The notes: generated by a model not told the origin, from the sequence alone. DNA of 64,000 nt from Terriglobia bacterium (GCA_020072585.1 JAIQGL010000007.1:102086-166085), one strand, 5' to 3'; positions 1 through 8,774 are shown, counted from the stretch's first letter. A program made the numbers and translations.

Positions 1-33
1 CTTAAAACAAACCTGCAAAATCAACTTTCAAAA

Positions 34-804
34 TCAAAGCACGCGGACATCGTTGCGCAGCTTGTCCACCAGCTTTTTGGCAATTTCACCGGGTGAACCT
101 TCCAGCATCTCAGTCTTCTTGGTCTTCTGCGGGATATAAAGTTTTTCAATCTTCTGCATATTGTCGCCGAGAGCGGACTTCACCTCGTCAAGCGTGACCT
201 TGCGCAACGGCTTGTTCTTGGCCTGCTTGATGCCGAGCAGCGTAGCGTAGCGGAGTTTGTTAATGCCCGATTGAATCGTGAGCACCGCCGGCAACGGCAT
301 GCTTACATGCTGAAAGAAGCCCGACTCCAGTTCACGCTTTACCTTGATGCCGGCATCCGTTTTCTGGATCTCCATGATGATGGTGGCGTGCGGCCAACCC
401 AGCAGTTCCGCCATGATCACGCCGGTCTGGGCGTACCCATAGTCGTCTGATTGCAGGCCGGTAAAGATGAGGTCGAATTTTTCATCTTTGATCGCCGCGA
501 CAAAGGCCTTGGCCATGTTGAAGGCATCCAGGCCGACAAAGCCATTATCCTCAAGATGAATGGCGCGGTCCGCGCCTTTGGCCAGCCCTTCCCGAAGTAC
601 CTGCTGCGAACGTGCCGGGCCGGCGGTGATGACCACGACTTCACCGGTATGCTTTTCTTTTTGCCGCAATGCCTCTTCCAGGGCAAACGCGTCCGGTTCA
701 TTCACTTCATAGGAGACATCATCGCGGATCCATGTGCCGCTTTCATTGAGCTTGAGTGGAGCGTCTTTCTGCGGGACCTGCTTCATGCAGACCAGAATCT
801 TCAT
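34..804 (-). CDS. etfB: Electron transfer flavoprotein subunit beta
   Basis: This 256-residue protein is the beta subunit of an electron transfer flavoprotein (FixA/EtfB family). The ETF heterodimer carries electrons from acyl-CoA and related dehydrogenases to the quinone pool. The N-terminus MKILVCMKQVPQ and the nearby NEPDAFALEEALR stretch are typical of the family, as is the GLQSDDYGYAQTG segment in the nucleotide-binding fold. Length matches the usual 250-260 residues. The ATG at 804 starts exactly where the family starts. The alpha subunit normally follows directly; it would lie just beyond the left edge, since only 33 bases remain. Identification is confident; the specific physiological electron donor cannot be told from here. 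Confidence 0.95.
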   Translation of the reverse strand: MKILVCMKQVPQKDAPLKLNESGTWIRDDVSYEVNEPDAFALEEALRQKEKHTGEVVVITAGPARSQQVLREGLAKGADRAIHLEDNGFVGLDAFNMAKAFVAAIKDEKFDLIFTGLQSDDYGYAQTGVIMAELLGWPHATIIMEIQKTDAGIKVKRELESGFFQHVSMPLPAVLTIQSGINKLRYATLLGIKQAKNKPLRKVTLDEVKSALGDNMQKIEKLYIPQKTKKTEMLEGSPGEIAKKLVDKLRNDVRVL

Positions 805-1030
805 AAGAGAGTATTTCCTGTCATTTCCTGTAACGTCGTTTTTTGTAACCGTCGTTTCCTATAACCCAGGAACATTAGATGCGTGGGCGAGATGCCAGCG
901 GCGTCCCCCCGAGCCGATGAAACTTTTCAGTATAAATGAGAGAGGGCGGTTGGGACAGACTGGTGTGACAGAGATACTTCGCCGATCAGGCAGGATAAGG
1001 GTAAGCTAAGATTGGGTTTCGGGAGCATGC

Positions 1031-1237
1031 ATGGACTTGTGGAGAGTTCTAAAAATCATCTTGGGCCTCATCTGTATTGGAAGCGGTCTGTTTTCAAAGG
1101 AGTTCCAGCCCATTGGATGGACCACAAGCCTTATCTGGGGCCGCGACGAAAATGCCCGAATCCCCCGATGGGTTGCAGGGCCTTTCTACGTATGTCTGGG
1201 GCTGCTGGTGCTTTATTGGGGAATCGCGAACAAATAG
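1031..1237 (+). CDS. Small membrane protein, unknown function
   Basis: A 68-residue protein with two hydrophobic segments (about residues 6-20 and 48-64, PFYVCLGLLVLYWGIA) separated by a short polar stretch containing WGRDENARIPRW. It looks like a two-pass inner-membrane protein. A GGGAG Shine-Dalgarno-like sequence lies at 1021-1025, five bases before the ATG. I do not recognise a family and cannot assign a function. It stands alone, convergent with the zinc-ribbon gene that ends at 1254. The hydrophobic pattern and ribosome binding site support it being real. Confidence 0.6.
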   Translation: MDLWRVLKIILGLICIGSGLFSKEFQPIGWTTSLIWGRDENARIPRWVAGPFYVCLGLLVLYWGIANK

Positions 1238-1253
1238 CACGACCAAGTCCCCG

Positions 1254-1529
1254 TCAATTGAGAAACGCGACAGACTGAACCCCGGCCACTTCAAAGCGTT
1301 TGCGGCAGCGAATGTTCTTGCACATGACCATATCGTCACGCCGAACCATATAAGACTGCGCCTTGGCAAACTTGGCGCGATCACGCTCGTCGGCACGGCC
1401 GGAAAGCTGTTTCTTCTTGGTACGCACCAGCCATGCGAGTTCGTACTCACCGGGCTGGCGGCAGTGCGGACAGGTGAGAGTGTGGGCCTTCTTGGATTCC
1501 TTTTCGTCGAAAAAATCACGCTCGTCCAT
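1254..1529 (-). CDS. Small zinc-ribbon protein, unknown function
   Basis: A 91-residue protein with two cysteine pairs: CPHC at residues 20-23 and a second pair in MCKNIRC near residue 70. Together these form a likely zinc ribbon. The segment between them is rich in Lys and Arg (VRTKKKQLSGRADERDRAKFAKAQ), which would suit nucleic-acid or protein binding. No enzyme motif is visible. The ATG at 1529 is the only good start. It is convergent with the small membrane protein gene upstream on the plus strand. Function is not assigned. Confidence 0.65.
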   Translation of the reverse strand: MDERDFFDEKESKKAHTLTCPHCRQPGEYELAWLVRTKKKQLSGRADERDRAKFAKAQSYMVRRDDMVMCKNIRCRKRFEVAGVQSVAFLN

Positions 1530-1583
1530 TGGCTACTATATTAACCGAGAGAACGGCCAAATGCGCGATCCCCAGGCCCCTGA

Positions 1584-1602
1584 ACCACAAAGGACACGAA
1601 GG
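1584..1602. repeat. Dispersed intergenic repeat ACCACAAAGGACACGAAGG
   Basis: This 19-base sequence occurs identically at 46995-47013. Related tracts (CGGAGACACGGAG types) lie at about 37471-37508 and, in reverse orientation, around 44250-44280. A second repeat type (TTTGGTAAATGGGTAATTTG) follows at about 1655-1674 and resembles the inverted repeat near 41656. Both lie outside genes. Confidence 0.7.
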
Positions 1603-1767
1603 AACACTGGGGGACCCCGCTACGTGAACACGGATGGCACGGGTCCGGGAAAGATTTGGTAAATGGGTAATTTGATCCATTGGATAATTGAAACCGGCTC
1701 TGAAGACATTGTTGCGGTTTCAGGATTCTGGGGCCTGAGACATGGGCTTTCATGATTAAATGGAGCC

Positions 1768-1944
1768 GTGCCGAAAAAGAAAAAGCTCAAGAGCGTTCGC
1801 GCCACAAGCATTGTAAAGGCTGCGTCCCGCGCGGTGCTGGGGACGCCTCCGCCAGTGAAGCGCGATGAGAACAAGAAGCGCCTCAAGAAAGAAAAACACA
1901 AGCCCAGTCTGGGTAAGCTTCTGGCCGACGCTGACCGCAGCTAG
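1768..1944 (+). CDS. Short, very basic protein with GTG start, unknown function
   Basis: A 58-residue reading frame beginning with GTG at 1768. The product starts (M)PKKKKLKSVRATSIVKAASR and continues with a PPPVKRDENKKRLKKEKHK stretch before ending in LLADADRS. It is strongly lysine-rich, with a short central segment of small residues (VLGTPPPV). There is no signal peptide or membrane segment, and the composition suggests RNA, DNA or ribosome binding. No strong Shine-Dalgarno is evident (GGAG at 1762-1765 is very close to the start). The coherent basic composition and absence of competing frames suggest a real gene, but no family is recognised. Confidence 0.5.
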   Translation: MPKKKKLKSVRATSIVKAASRAVLGTPPPVKRDENKKRLKKEKHKPSLGKLLADADRS

Positions 1945-2409
1945 CATTTGTCATCTCCCCACCTGACTCTGAGTTTTCGAGACAAATCCGTTTGCAGAAT
2001 TGTGAATTCTTTTGCGTGCGTGTGAAGGAGCCGGCTGGAAAATATATCGTCCGGCGATTTGTTAAAGAATTTAATTCCCATTTAATGAGCCCCTAAGCAG
2101 CCAGGCGCAACCTACACGTGAATCGACGGGTGGATGCTCCGGGCCAATGCTACGGAAGCGCATTTTCCAGCAGTTTGTCCCCCTGCGGCCACACATACTT
2201 AGGACCCTCAAAATGTGCCGTGGTGCAACGGTGCTGATGGTCACTGAAGGCAAGTAAGGCAAGACTGGTTTCCGGGACACGCAAGGAGTCGTCTCCTCCC
2301 AGTTTCTTACCTGGCTCCACAGTGAGTTTAGTCAGCCGGCAAGCAAGCAACCTTGTTCCACCACAAGCACTTTGCTGGTCTGCGGACCAAAAACAAGGAG
2401 CGCTTTTCT
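1945..2409 (+). promoter_or_regulatory. Long structured 5' leader of the cytochrome peroxidase gene
   Basis: No gene is supported in this 465-base gap. Bases 2241-2325 can fold into nested helices. TCACTG (2241-2246) pairs with CAGTGA (2320-2325). GTAAG (2254-2258) pairs with CTTAC (2306-2310). ACTGG (2264-2268) pairs with CCAGT (2299-2303). A GGAG-TCGT-CTCC hairpin sits inside (2285-2296). Such nesting suggests a regulatory RNA element rather than random sequence. It loosely evokes a cyclic-di-GMP riboswitch in the GGCAA and GGGACACGCAA blocks but does not match that consensus, so the ligand, if any, is unknown. Confidence 0.45.
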
Positions 2410-4530
2410 ATGCTTTCCCAGAGCAAACTCAAACAACTGGTCGCGTTCTTCTTCTCTCTATGCGCGATCACACTATTCAGCGTTACCTATCTCTCTGCAA
2501 AAGGCGGGGGTGGTGGCCAAGACAACAATGGGGCCCGGAACCAAGTAGGCAAAGGCGGTAATGGCGGCCAGAATGGCGGAGTACAGGTAGGCGGCCAAAA
2601 AGGTAAGGGCGGCAACGGCGACGGTAATGGTGGCGATAATGGGGGGAACGGCGGTGGCAAAGGTGGAAATGGCGGCAGCAAAGGTGGAAACGGTGGTGGC
2701 AAAGGCGGCAACGGCGGCGGTCATGACGGCCGCGGTCTTACGTCGTTAAAGACTGTCCCTATCCCTGGCCCTACTGCAACAGAACTGGCGAACGTGATCA
2801 AAGACAAGAACGCTGCGATTGCTCTGGGTAAAGCGTTCTTCTGGGAGATGCAGTTTGGCAGCGACGGCAAAACAGCCTGCGCTACCTGTCACTTCAATGC
2901 AGGCGCGGACAGCCGCATCAACAATCAAACAGATCCTGGATTGCGTCGCGTCGATGGCAACGGCTTTCCTTCGCCTGACTCAACTACATTTCACGCGGGC
3001 TTTGGACCAAATCACAGTCTCGCTCTCAGCGACTTCCCGCTGCACACTCTGAATCGCGACAACAACAACATCGTGGGTTCGCAGGGTGTGTTCCGCTACA
3101 ACTTTAATGACGTGGTGCTGGGGCAAGCCGCGGAAAACGAAACCGGCGTCACCGATCCCGTCTGGAGCATCTCCAACGGCGCTGACGGCACGGTGAACGT
3201 CCGGCGCTCCACGCCGCGCAACGCTCCTCCGGTCATCAACGCGGTATTCAACTACCGCAATTTCTGGGACGGACGCGCGCAGAGCACCTTCAACGGCGTG
3301 AATCCCTTCGGCGCCGGCGATCCCAGTGCGCATCTTCTTCAAGTCGATCCCAGCAATCCCAACTCTACGATCGAAGTCACGCTTCGCTTGTCGAACTCTT
3401 CGCTGGCATCGCAGGCCGTTGGGCCTCCGGGCAGTGACGTGGAAATGTCCGCTACGGGCCGTCCATTCGTGAAGATGGGCAAGAAGATGCTCATGCTCAC
3501 TCCGCTGGCCTTGCAACAGGTCGCAGCCGATGACAGCGTGCTCGGCAGCCTGAGCGCATCACCCAACAACGGCCTGACCACGGATTATGTCGCCATGATC
3601 AAGGCTGCATTCCAGAACAAGTGGTGGGGCTCCAACATTGTGGTGGACGCCAACAGCAACGTTCTTCACACCGGCGCGCCGCAGAACACTGACGAGTACT
3701 CGCAGATGGAATACAACTTCTCGCTCTTCTGGGGAGTCGCTATCCAGATGTACGAATCCACTCTGGTTTCAGACAACTCGCGCTTTGACCAGTTCATGGA
3801 CGGCAACCGCACCGCTCTCACAGCTCTTGAACAGCTCGGTCTTGATCGCTTCCAGGGCAAGGGTCACTGCGCCAGCTGCCACAATGGCGCTGAATTCACT
3901 GATGCCACGGTTTCCAACGTTCTGCAACACGGCTCCGTGGTTGAGCAACTGCCTGGCGGACGCTGGCACGATATCGGCTTCCACAACATCGGCGTGCGCC
4001 CGACCGACGACGACATGGGCCTCGCGGCCTCTGATCCTTCCGGATTAGCGTCTCTCTCCGTGGCCCAGCTCGCCGCCATGGGACAGGTCACCGGAACTCC
4101 GGTGCCTGCCGGCGCGCCCGTCTCCGTTCGTGGAGCGGTCAAAACGCCCAGCCTGCGCAACGTTGAACTGACCGGTCCGTTCTTCCTGAATGGCGGCCAA
4201 GCCAACCTCTCCCAGGTGGTGGATTTCTACAGCCGCGGCGGGGACTTCCCTTCTTCGGACATCGATCCCAATCTTGAGCGCGCCAGCTTTGGCACGCTCG
4301 ATCGAGCTGCCGTGGTGGCTTTCCTGAAGTCGCTCACGGACGAACGCGTAAGAAATCAAAGCGCGCCCTTCGACCATCCTTCACTCGCGGTTCCAAACGG
4401 TGGAGCGGTGTCGAATGGCGTTCTGACGGAGCAAATGCTCACGATTCCTGCTACCGGCGCCGCTGGTGGAGCACCCATGGCCAAGTTCTGTGAATCATTG
4501 GCCGGGGCATCCGTCCAGCAGTGCCAGTGA
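2410..4530 (+). CDS. Secreted glycine-rich diheme cytochrome c peroxidase-like protein
   Basis: This 706-residue protein belongs to the diheme cytochrome c peroxidase/MauG superfamily, whose members reduce peroxide or carry out related oxidations in the periplasm. Two heme c motifs are visible: CATCH at residues 157-161 and CASCH at 487-491. The start chosen is the ATG at 2410, preceded by AAGGAG at 2395-2400; it gives a clean signal peptide (FFFSLCAITLFSVTYLSA). An in-frame TTG at 2353 is less likely. Residues about 30-108 are an odd low-complexity stretch of KGGNGG-type repeats between the signal and the enzyme domain. The protein is longer than ordinary bacterial peroxidases (about 330-360 residues), as are many MauG-like members. 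A terminator follows. Confidence 0.85.
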   Translation: MLSQSKLKQLVAFFFSLCAITLFSVTYLSAKGGGGGQDNNGARNQVGKGGNGGQNGGVQVGGQKGKGGNGDGNGGDNGGNGGGKGGNGGSKGGNGGGKGGNGGGHDGRGLTSLKTVPIPGPTATELANVIKDKNAAIALGKAFFWEMQFGSDGKTACATCHFNAGADSRINNQTDPGLRRVDGNGFPSPDSTTFHAGFGPNHSLALSDFPLHTLNRDNNNIVGSQGVFRYNFNDVVLGQAAENETGVTDPVWSISNGADGTVNVRRSTPRNAPPVINAVFNYRNFWDGRAQSTFNGVNPFGAGDPSAHLLQVDPSNPNSTIEVTLRLSNSSLASQAVGPPGSDVEMSATGRPFVKMGKKMLMLTPLALQQVAADDSVLGSLSASPNNGLTTDYVAMIKAAFQNKWWGSNIVVDANSNVLHTGAPQNTDEYSQMEYNFSLFWGVAIQMYESTLVSDNSRFDQFMDGNRTALTALEQLGLDRFQGKGHCASCHNGAEFTDATVSNVLQHGSVVEQLPGGRWHDIGFHNIGVRPTDDDMGLAASDPSGLASLSVAQLAAMGQVTGTPVPAGAPVSVRGAVKTPSLRNVELTGPFFLNGGQANLSQVVDFYSRGGDFPSSDIDPNLERASFGTLDRAAVVAFLKSLTDERVRNQSAPFDHPSLAVPNGGAVSNGVLTEQMLTIPATGAAGGAPMAKFCESLAGASVQQCQ

Positions 4531-4571
4531 GAAGGTTGCAACACTTAGTATTTGGCTTGATGTAAACCTGG

Positions 4572-4608
4572 GAGGCCGCAAAACAAGGCGGCCTCTTTAT
4601 TTTGTTTG
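4572..4608 (+). terminator. Rho-independent terminator after the cytochrome gene
   Basis: A perfect 8-bp stem, GAGGCCGC (4572-4579) with GCGGCCTC (4588-4595), closes the loop AAAACAAG and is followed by TTTATTTTGTTT. It lies 42 bases after the cytochrome stop codon. Confidence 0.85.
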
Positions 4609-4931
4609 GGCAGCCTTATTTTTGGGTAGCGGTGTAGTTTGAAAAAATTCAAGGTCGTCATCCCGAATCCCGTTAAGCGAGCGAGCGCTTTTACCAGCGC
4701 GCGAGTTGAAATTGGGGGAAAAATTCGACCCATATTTGTGATTGAAAAAAGCCGGGCACCCATCCTTTTCTCGTCCCGTTGACGAAAAGGGTGAGCACCC
4801 GGCATGTGAGGAAGCGCTTTCCAGCAAGAGAGAACGATCCCCATCGTCAGGTCTCTTTAGCGCTTTACTTCGTGAGTCCGCTGCGCGCAGCTAGCGCCCG
4901 GATCGCTCGCTTGCTTTCGCTCGCTAACGTC
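4609..4931. repeat. Gene-free gap with an imperfect hairpin repeat
   Basis: No convincing gene is seen. At 4751-4803 lies a long imperfect inverted repeat: GCCGGGCACCC..CCTTTTCTCGTC against GACGAAAAGGGTGAGCACCCGGC-type sequence, with the short loop CCGTT. A fragment with the same GGCACCCATTTTTGCGAGAAAA flavour occurs at about 15373-15397. This suggests a dispersed intergenic repeat rather than a terminator. Confidence 0.5.
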
Positions 4932-5492
4932 TCACTTGACCTCAACTTCCACCCGCATCCAGGGATGAATGCAGCATTGAAAAAGGTGTTTGCCTTTTGA
5001 CAATTCCGGGAGCTTGATTTCGCTGCCTTGCAGAATCCTGGTCCTGGCCACTCCAAGGTTTTTAAAGCCGCCGGAACATTCTGGAACGGTGTCAGCTCCC
5101 GCATTGAGTGGCGGTATGAAGCCGCCACCGAAATTTGCCACCTCAGTAAAGGTGTGCGGCTCGCCGCCCTGGTCAACCACGCTCAGCGGCGTCCCTTCCT
5201 TGATCACAACGCTGTCGGGCTCAAAATCCCAGCCCGGATCCGGCGTGCCGGCGGCCGCCTGGGCGAACAACTGGTCCAGCGTGGTGAAAGCTCCCAAAGC
5301 TACGTTCTTGCAAAAGTCGGCGCCAAGCGCCGCGTTGAATGTGGCTGGATCGCATTCGTCCAAGGCCACAATCTGTACTGCCTGTGTTGCGGGCTTTTGC
5401 TGTTTGTGTTCTTGCGTTGGTCCCTGAGCAAGCGCGTACGTAGCGCTCAAGAACATGAAAAAGCCCAGTAGCCATTGATTGCGGTTCATCAT
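4932..5492 (-). CDS. Secreted cupredoxin-like blue copper protein
   Basis: A 186-residue exported protein, with a signal peptide at residues 1-23 (GFFMFLSATYALAQ). Its C-terminal half resembles plastocyanin-type cupredoxins. The ligand set is visible: His in EPHTFTE, then Cys, His and Met in QCCIHPWM near the C-terminus. Such proteins shuttle electrons in the periplasm. The ligand loop has Cys-x2-His-x2-Met spacing if the first Cys is the ligand, shorter than the usual x4 between His and Met, so the metal site may be atypical. The start ATG at 5492 has AAGGAA nine bases upstream. The gene is convergent with the diheme cytochrome gene, so a redox partnership is possible but only inferred. Confidence 0.75.
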   Translation of the reverse strand: MMNRNQWLLGFFMFLSATYALAQGPTQEHKQQKPATQAVQIVALDECDPATFNAALGADFCKNVALGAFTTLDQLFAQAAAGTPDPGWDFEPDSVVIKEGTPLSVVDQGGEPHTFTEVANFGGGFIPPLNAGADTVPECSGGFKNLGVARTRILQGSEIKLPELSKGKHLFQCCIHPWMRVEVEVK

Positions 5493-5585
5493 TGCAGTTT
5501 TTCCTTTTCCGTCAGTTTAGTTTTTGTCAAGGGGCAATCTTTCCTTGGTGAAACCTGCGCTCTCAACCCATTCGCACTCGTCTGC

Positions 5586-6155
5586 CTAGATCATTCGTTC
5601 GGCAGAGACCAGCAGGGGAACGCCATTCATGAGCGAATCGAAAACAGGAGAAAATGTCGGGCCCAGCTTGCCCAGCTCCTGCAGTTGTTCTTCCGTCACG
5701 TTGGCCTTGATTCGCAGCTTAAGGCGGATCTGCTGATAGCCGTTGCGAACCGTGGGATCAAGGCCCAGAAAACCCTGCAGGTCCAGATCACCATCAAGGG
5801 ATGATTCAACCTGTTCAATAGCGATGCCACGCGCCGCAGCGTGATACACCATGGAGGTTGTCACACAGGCTGCCAGGGCGTGCAGCAAATGCTCGACCGG
5901 GTTCGCTCCTCTATCCGTGCCGAGCAGGATGTCCGGTTCGTCGGCCGAGAGAGTGAAACCGGTCTTGTGCGAAAGCTCCTGTCCGCAGCCAGAGAATGAG
6001 CCCACCTCAGACCTGTTCTCGCCGGCATCTATCCAACGATTCTCAATTCGAAAATTGAACCGCCCCAGTTCCGGCGAAGCCTTTACGGCGCTGACAGTTT
6101 CCTGTAGTCGAGTTGTATCGACACCATTGATGTTGTGCGTGATTTCCAATTGCAT
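5586..6155 (-). CDS. OsmC family protein
   Basis: A 189-residue member of the OsmC/YhfA family, whose better-studied members are thiol peroxidases acting on organic hydroperoxides. The family signature is present: NPVEHLLHALAACVTTSM contains the helix-borne cysteine. A second cysteine lies in FSGCGQE, but not at the position typical of classical OsmC, so this may be a YhfA-like member without the full two-cysteine peroxidase site. The ATG at 6155 is preceded by an AAGAAG sequence and gives the normal family length; an upstream in-frame extension to 6248 is unlikely to be translated. It is a single gene, 93 bases from the cupredoxin start. Confidence 0.85.
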   Translation of the reverse strand: MQLEITHNINGVDTTRLQETVSAVKASPELGRFNFRIENRWIDAGENRSEVGSFSGCGQELSHKTGFTLSADEPDILLGTDRGANPVEHLLHALAACVTTSMVYHAAARGIAIEQVESSLDGDLDLQGFLGLDPTVRNGYQQIRLKLRIKANVTEEQLQELGKLGPTFSPVFDSLMNGVPLLVSAERMI

Positions 6156-6396
6156 GTTCTTCTTAATTCCTTTTACCCGAGAGATTTTTGCGACCCGCTT
6201 CCATTGCCTTCTATATAAGCAATGGGAATGCCATAGGTGCTGCGGCAAATTGTGGTTGCCTTCAATGACTTGCGGCGATGCGGCGGAAAGCCCGACTCAC
6301 GATTTTTCGCGACTTGTTATTTCTCGCGAGAGGAAGTCGCGAGAGCAGAAAAAGAAAAAGGAGGGGGAGCAGGACAGCTTGGACTAGCGATTCTGG

Positions 6397-8499
6397 TTAC
6401 GCCAGGGCTATGAGTCGCTGCTGGCGCAGCATCTCGATCCCCGCTAAACATGCCTTTTCCGGCGTAACGCCCGGAATCTCGATATTACGCAGCAGGAACT
6501 CTCCCGCAATCTCCTGTACCGTCAAGCCGCCTTCACAAAGGTCCAGCAATTCGGCCGAGAGCGGGGTAAGTTGGCGAACTTCCGCCGGCCCCAGCGGAGT
6601 CCTGCGAATTGCGAGCTTCACCGGCCGATTGGGAACGTCATGTAACGGGCTTCTCTGCCGGAGCCGCCGAACAATCTCCTGATAATCCGCCGGAAGCTGG
6701 ATGACATTTACTCCCGGACGCAGTTGTAGACGGCTGTCCGGGGAAAGCAGCTTTTCATTGTCTGCGGAAATGTCACCGGAGACTTGCTCTTGATTCTGGC
6801 GGATGGCGTTCATTTCATGGTCCGATTCATGATCGCGGCCAAGCAATGCCGCTTCATATTCTGCCAGCGCCGTAATTGCCAGAGGCGCTTTGCTCGCAGC
6901 AGGTATGTAATGCAACCGCACAAACTGGAAAAAGTCTGCCGGAAAGCCGCTTTGCGCGTAGTAGGCGGTACGATCGCCCTCTGAGAAATGTACTCCGTTT
7001 TTTGTCCGCCATTCCTGCCATTGCTGAAAAACGTCCACTACGTTGCCGCTGTCCTGATGCAGTCCCAGGAGAAGCCGTCGAAATGCCCTCATGCCATTCA
7101 GGAGAAAATCGCGTAACTCCTTAAGGAATTCGCGTTCGATGTGAGGCAAGGGAACAGAGTAAAAGCTGGAAAAAATTTCCGGATGCGCAGCAATCATCGC
7201 ATGGTCTTCAGGCTGCTGCTGCCATCCGCGATACGACATATCGGCAACATCGTCATTCAGGACAAGCGAATCTTTGTGCTGCTTCTGGATGGGCGTATCC
7301 GCCAGAGGAGCCAGGATGCTGAGTTGAGGATCAGCGTAGTCATAGCGCAGTGAATCCACAAAGAACGCTGCGGTATCGCGCAGGTCATTCATGGTTTCGT
7401 CGGGGAAGCCGGCCATCAATGAGACCGCTGTACTGATTTTGAATTTGTCGCAGGAACGGACGCGCTCCGCCGAATCGTTCAATTCCAGGCCCTTGTCAAT
7501 GATTTTCTGCATGCGCCGCGAGCCGGTCTCAATGCCGAAAAAAATGCCGCGGCAGCCTGCTTTGGCCATGAGCTCGATCAGTTCTTCGTCAACACAGTCC
7601 GTGCGCGCGCTACAGCCCCATGTAAATTCTTCCTTGCTCCCCAGCAGGGCTTCACAAAATGCCACCACGCGTTTGCGGTCCACCGTGAACATGTCGTGGA
7701 CCAGCTCAAAAGAGTTGATGCCGTACGTTTGCTTGACCCTGCGCATATCGGCAATCATTTGCGCCGGACTCTTCAGCCGGAAACTGCGACGGAAAAAATC
7801 GTTGGTCGAACAGAAGGTGCAGGCAAAGGGGCAGCCACGCCCCAGCTCGAGCGGGAAATGGCGGCAGAAACGAACGTCTGGAAAGAGATGAAAAGCTGGA
7901 AATGGCAACGCGTCCAGGTCTGAAACCAGGGGAGCAGCCGCGGTGCGCACTATTTCTCCGTCTTCATCCCGGCGAAACGTAATGCCTGAGATTGTGGCCA
8001 GAGAGCTGTGCCGGGTGAGCGCATCCACAAGGTCAGGAAGGGTTTGTTCCGCTTCACCGCGCACTACCAGATCAACAAATGGAAAAGCGCGCATAGTGGA
8101 GACATCCACCACGGACGCCTGGGGGCCGCCCAGCACGACCACTGACTCGCGATGCGCTCGCTTGACCTCAGCGGCGATGCGCAGCGTCAGCGGGTAGCTG
8201 CTGCAAACCGTACTGAAACCAAAGAAGTCGAAATCGCGGCCCGCGAAGTAATCTCCGGCAAAACGGCAAAAATCCGTTTCAGCGCTGCTTTGGCTTCGAT
8301 TCGATTTTTGCAGCCAATCGTAGTAAACGCGATTGAGGTCCACAACTTCCGGATGCAAGCCCTTTGCTTCCAGCACGGCGGCGAGGCTCAGGATGCCAAC
8401 AGGGGCAAGCTCACCCATAACGCGAGCTGCTTCCTTTTCGTCCATGGCCCAGTTATCGAACCGATTGGCCGTGGGCGCACTGATGAGGCAAACCTTCAT
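6397..8499 (-). CDS. B12-binding radical SAM enzyme with C-terminal PqqD-like domain
   Basis: A 700-residue protein with three parts. The N-terminal ~180 residues form a cobalamin-binding Rossmann-type domain (MKVCLISAPT; GFSTVCSS; VVLGGPQAS). A radical SAM domain follows, with the [4Fe-4S] motif CPFACTFC at about residues 223-230. The final ~100 residues (LTPLSAELLDLCEGGLTVQE... MLRQQRLIAL) resemble PqqD, a domain that in many RiPP enzymes binds the leader peptide. Class B enzymes of this architecture catalyse methylations and other C-H chemistry. It is the last gene of a minus-strand run behind two short paralogous peptides, which makes peptide modification the likeliest role. The ATG at 8499 is preferred over a GTG at 8508. 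Substrate assignment is inference. Confidence 0.85.
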   Translation of the reverse strand: MKVCLISAPTANRFDNWAMDEKEAARVMGELAPVGILSLAAVLEAKGLHPEVVDLNRVYYDWLQKSNRSQSSAETDFCRFAGDYFAGRDFDFFGFSTVCSSYPLTLRIAAEVKRAHRESVVVLGGPQASVVDVSTMRAFPFVDLVVRGEAEQTLPDLVDALTRHSSLATISGITFRRDEDGEIVRTAAAPLVSDLDALPFPAFHLFPDVRFCRHFPLELGRGCPFACTFCSTNDFFRRSFRLKSPAQMIADMRRVKQTYGINSFELVHDMFTVDRKRVVAFCEALLGSKEEFTWGCSARTDCVDEELIELMAKAGCRGIFFGIETGSRRMQKIIDKGLELNDSAERVRSCDKFKISTAVSLMAGFPDETMNDLRDTAAFFVDSLRYDYADPQLSILAPLADTPIQKQHKDSLVLNDDVADMSYRGWQQQPEDHAMIAAHPEIFSSFYSVPLPHIEREFLKELRDFLLNGMRAFRRLLLGLHQDSGNVVDVFQQWQEWRTKNGVHFSEGDRTAYYAQSGFPADFFQFVRLHYIPAASKAPLAITALAEYEAALLGRDHESDHEMNAIRQNQEQVSGDISADNEKLLSPDSRLQLRPGVNVIQLPADYQEIVRRLRQRSPLHDVPNRPVKLAIRRTPLGPAEVRQLTPLSAELLDLCEGGLTVQEIAGEFLLRNIEIPGVTPEKACLAGIEMLRQQRLIALA

Positions 8500-8774
8500 G
8501 GTTGTCACTTGATGGAACTGCGACCAAATGGTGTTGATGCACCACGGGCTAGCTACTCCAGGCCGTGATGCATCGTGACCAATCAGGTGGTAGGGACTTC
8601 GCAGCCCATGTTGGTGACCAACGTATTCTGAAATGCCTTTTGTATCTCCAGAATCTGGGTGTCGGTCAACTGTACATCGCGCACTTGGCTTATAGCCTCA
8701 GGCAGTTGATTGACTATGTGTCTTGCCAGTGCCCGGGCCCATTCTCTTTCCGCAACAACAACGGTTTGGGGCAT
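8495..8774. repeat. Direct repeat, copy 1 (peptide gene plus enzyme 5' end)
   Basis: This block aligns with 8987-9263, about 492 bases away. It covers the 63-codon conserved part of a peptide gene, the following intergenic sequence and the first bases of the radical SAM gene. TTCATGGTTGTCACTTG is identical in both copies. It marks a tandem duplication. Confidence 0.8.

Noticed and set aside
2241..2325. Cyclic-di-GMP-I (GEMM) riboswitch
   Set aside because: Only scattered blocks match; the GGACGCAAAGCC core and tetraloop-receptor layout are not met. Kept as an unidentified structured leader.
4545..4844. Minus-strand frame in the gap between the cytochrome and cupredoxin genes
   Set aside because: It crosses the terminator and a hairpin repeat, and its product has no sensible pattern.
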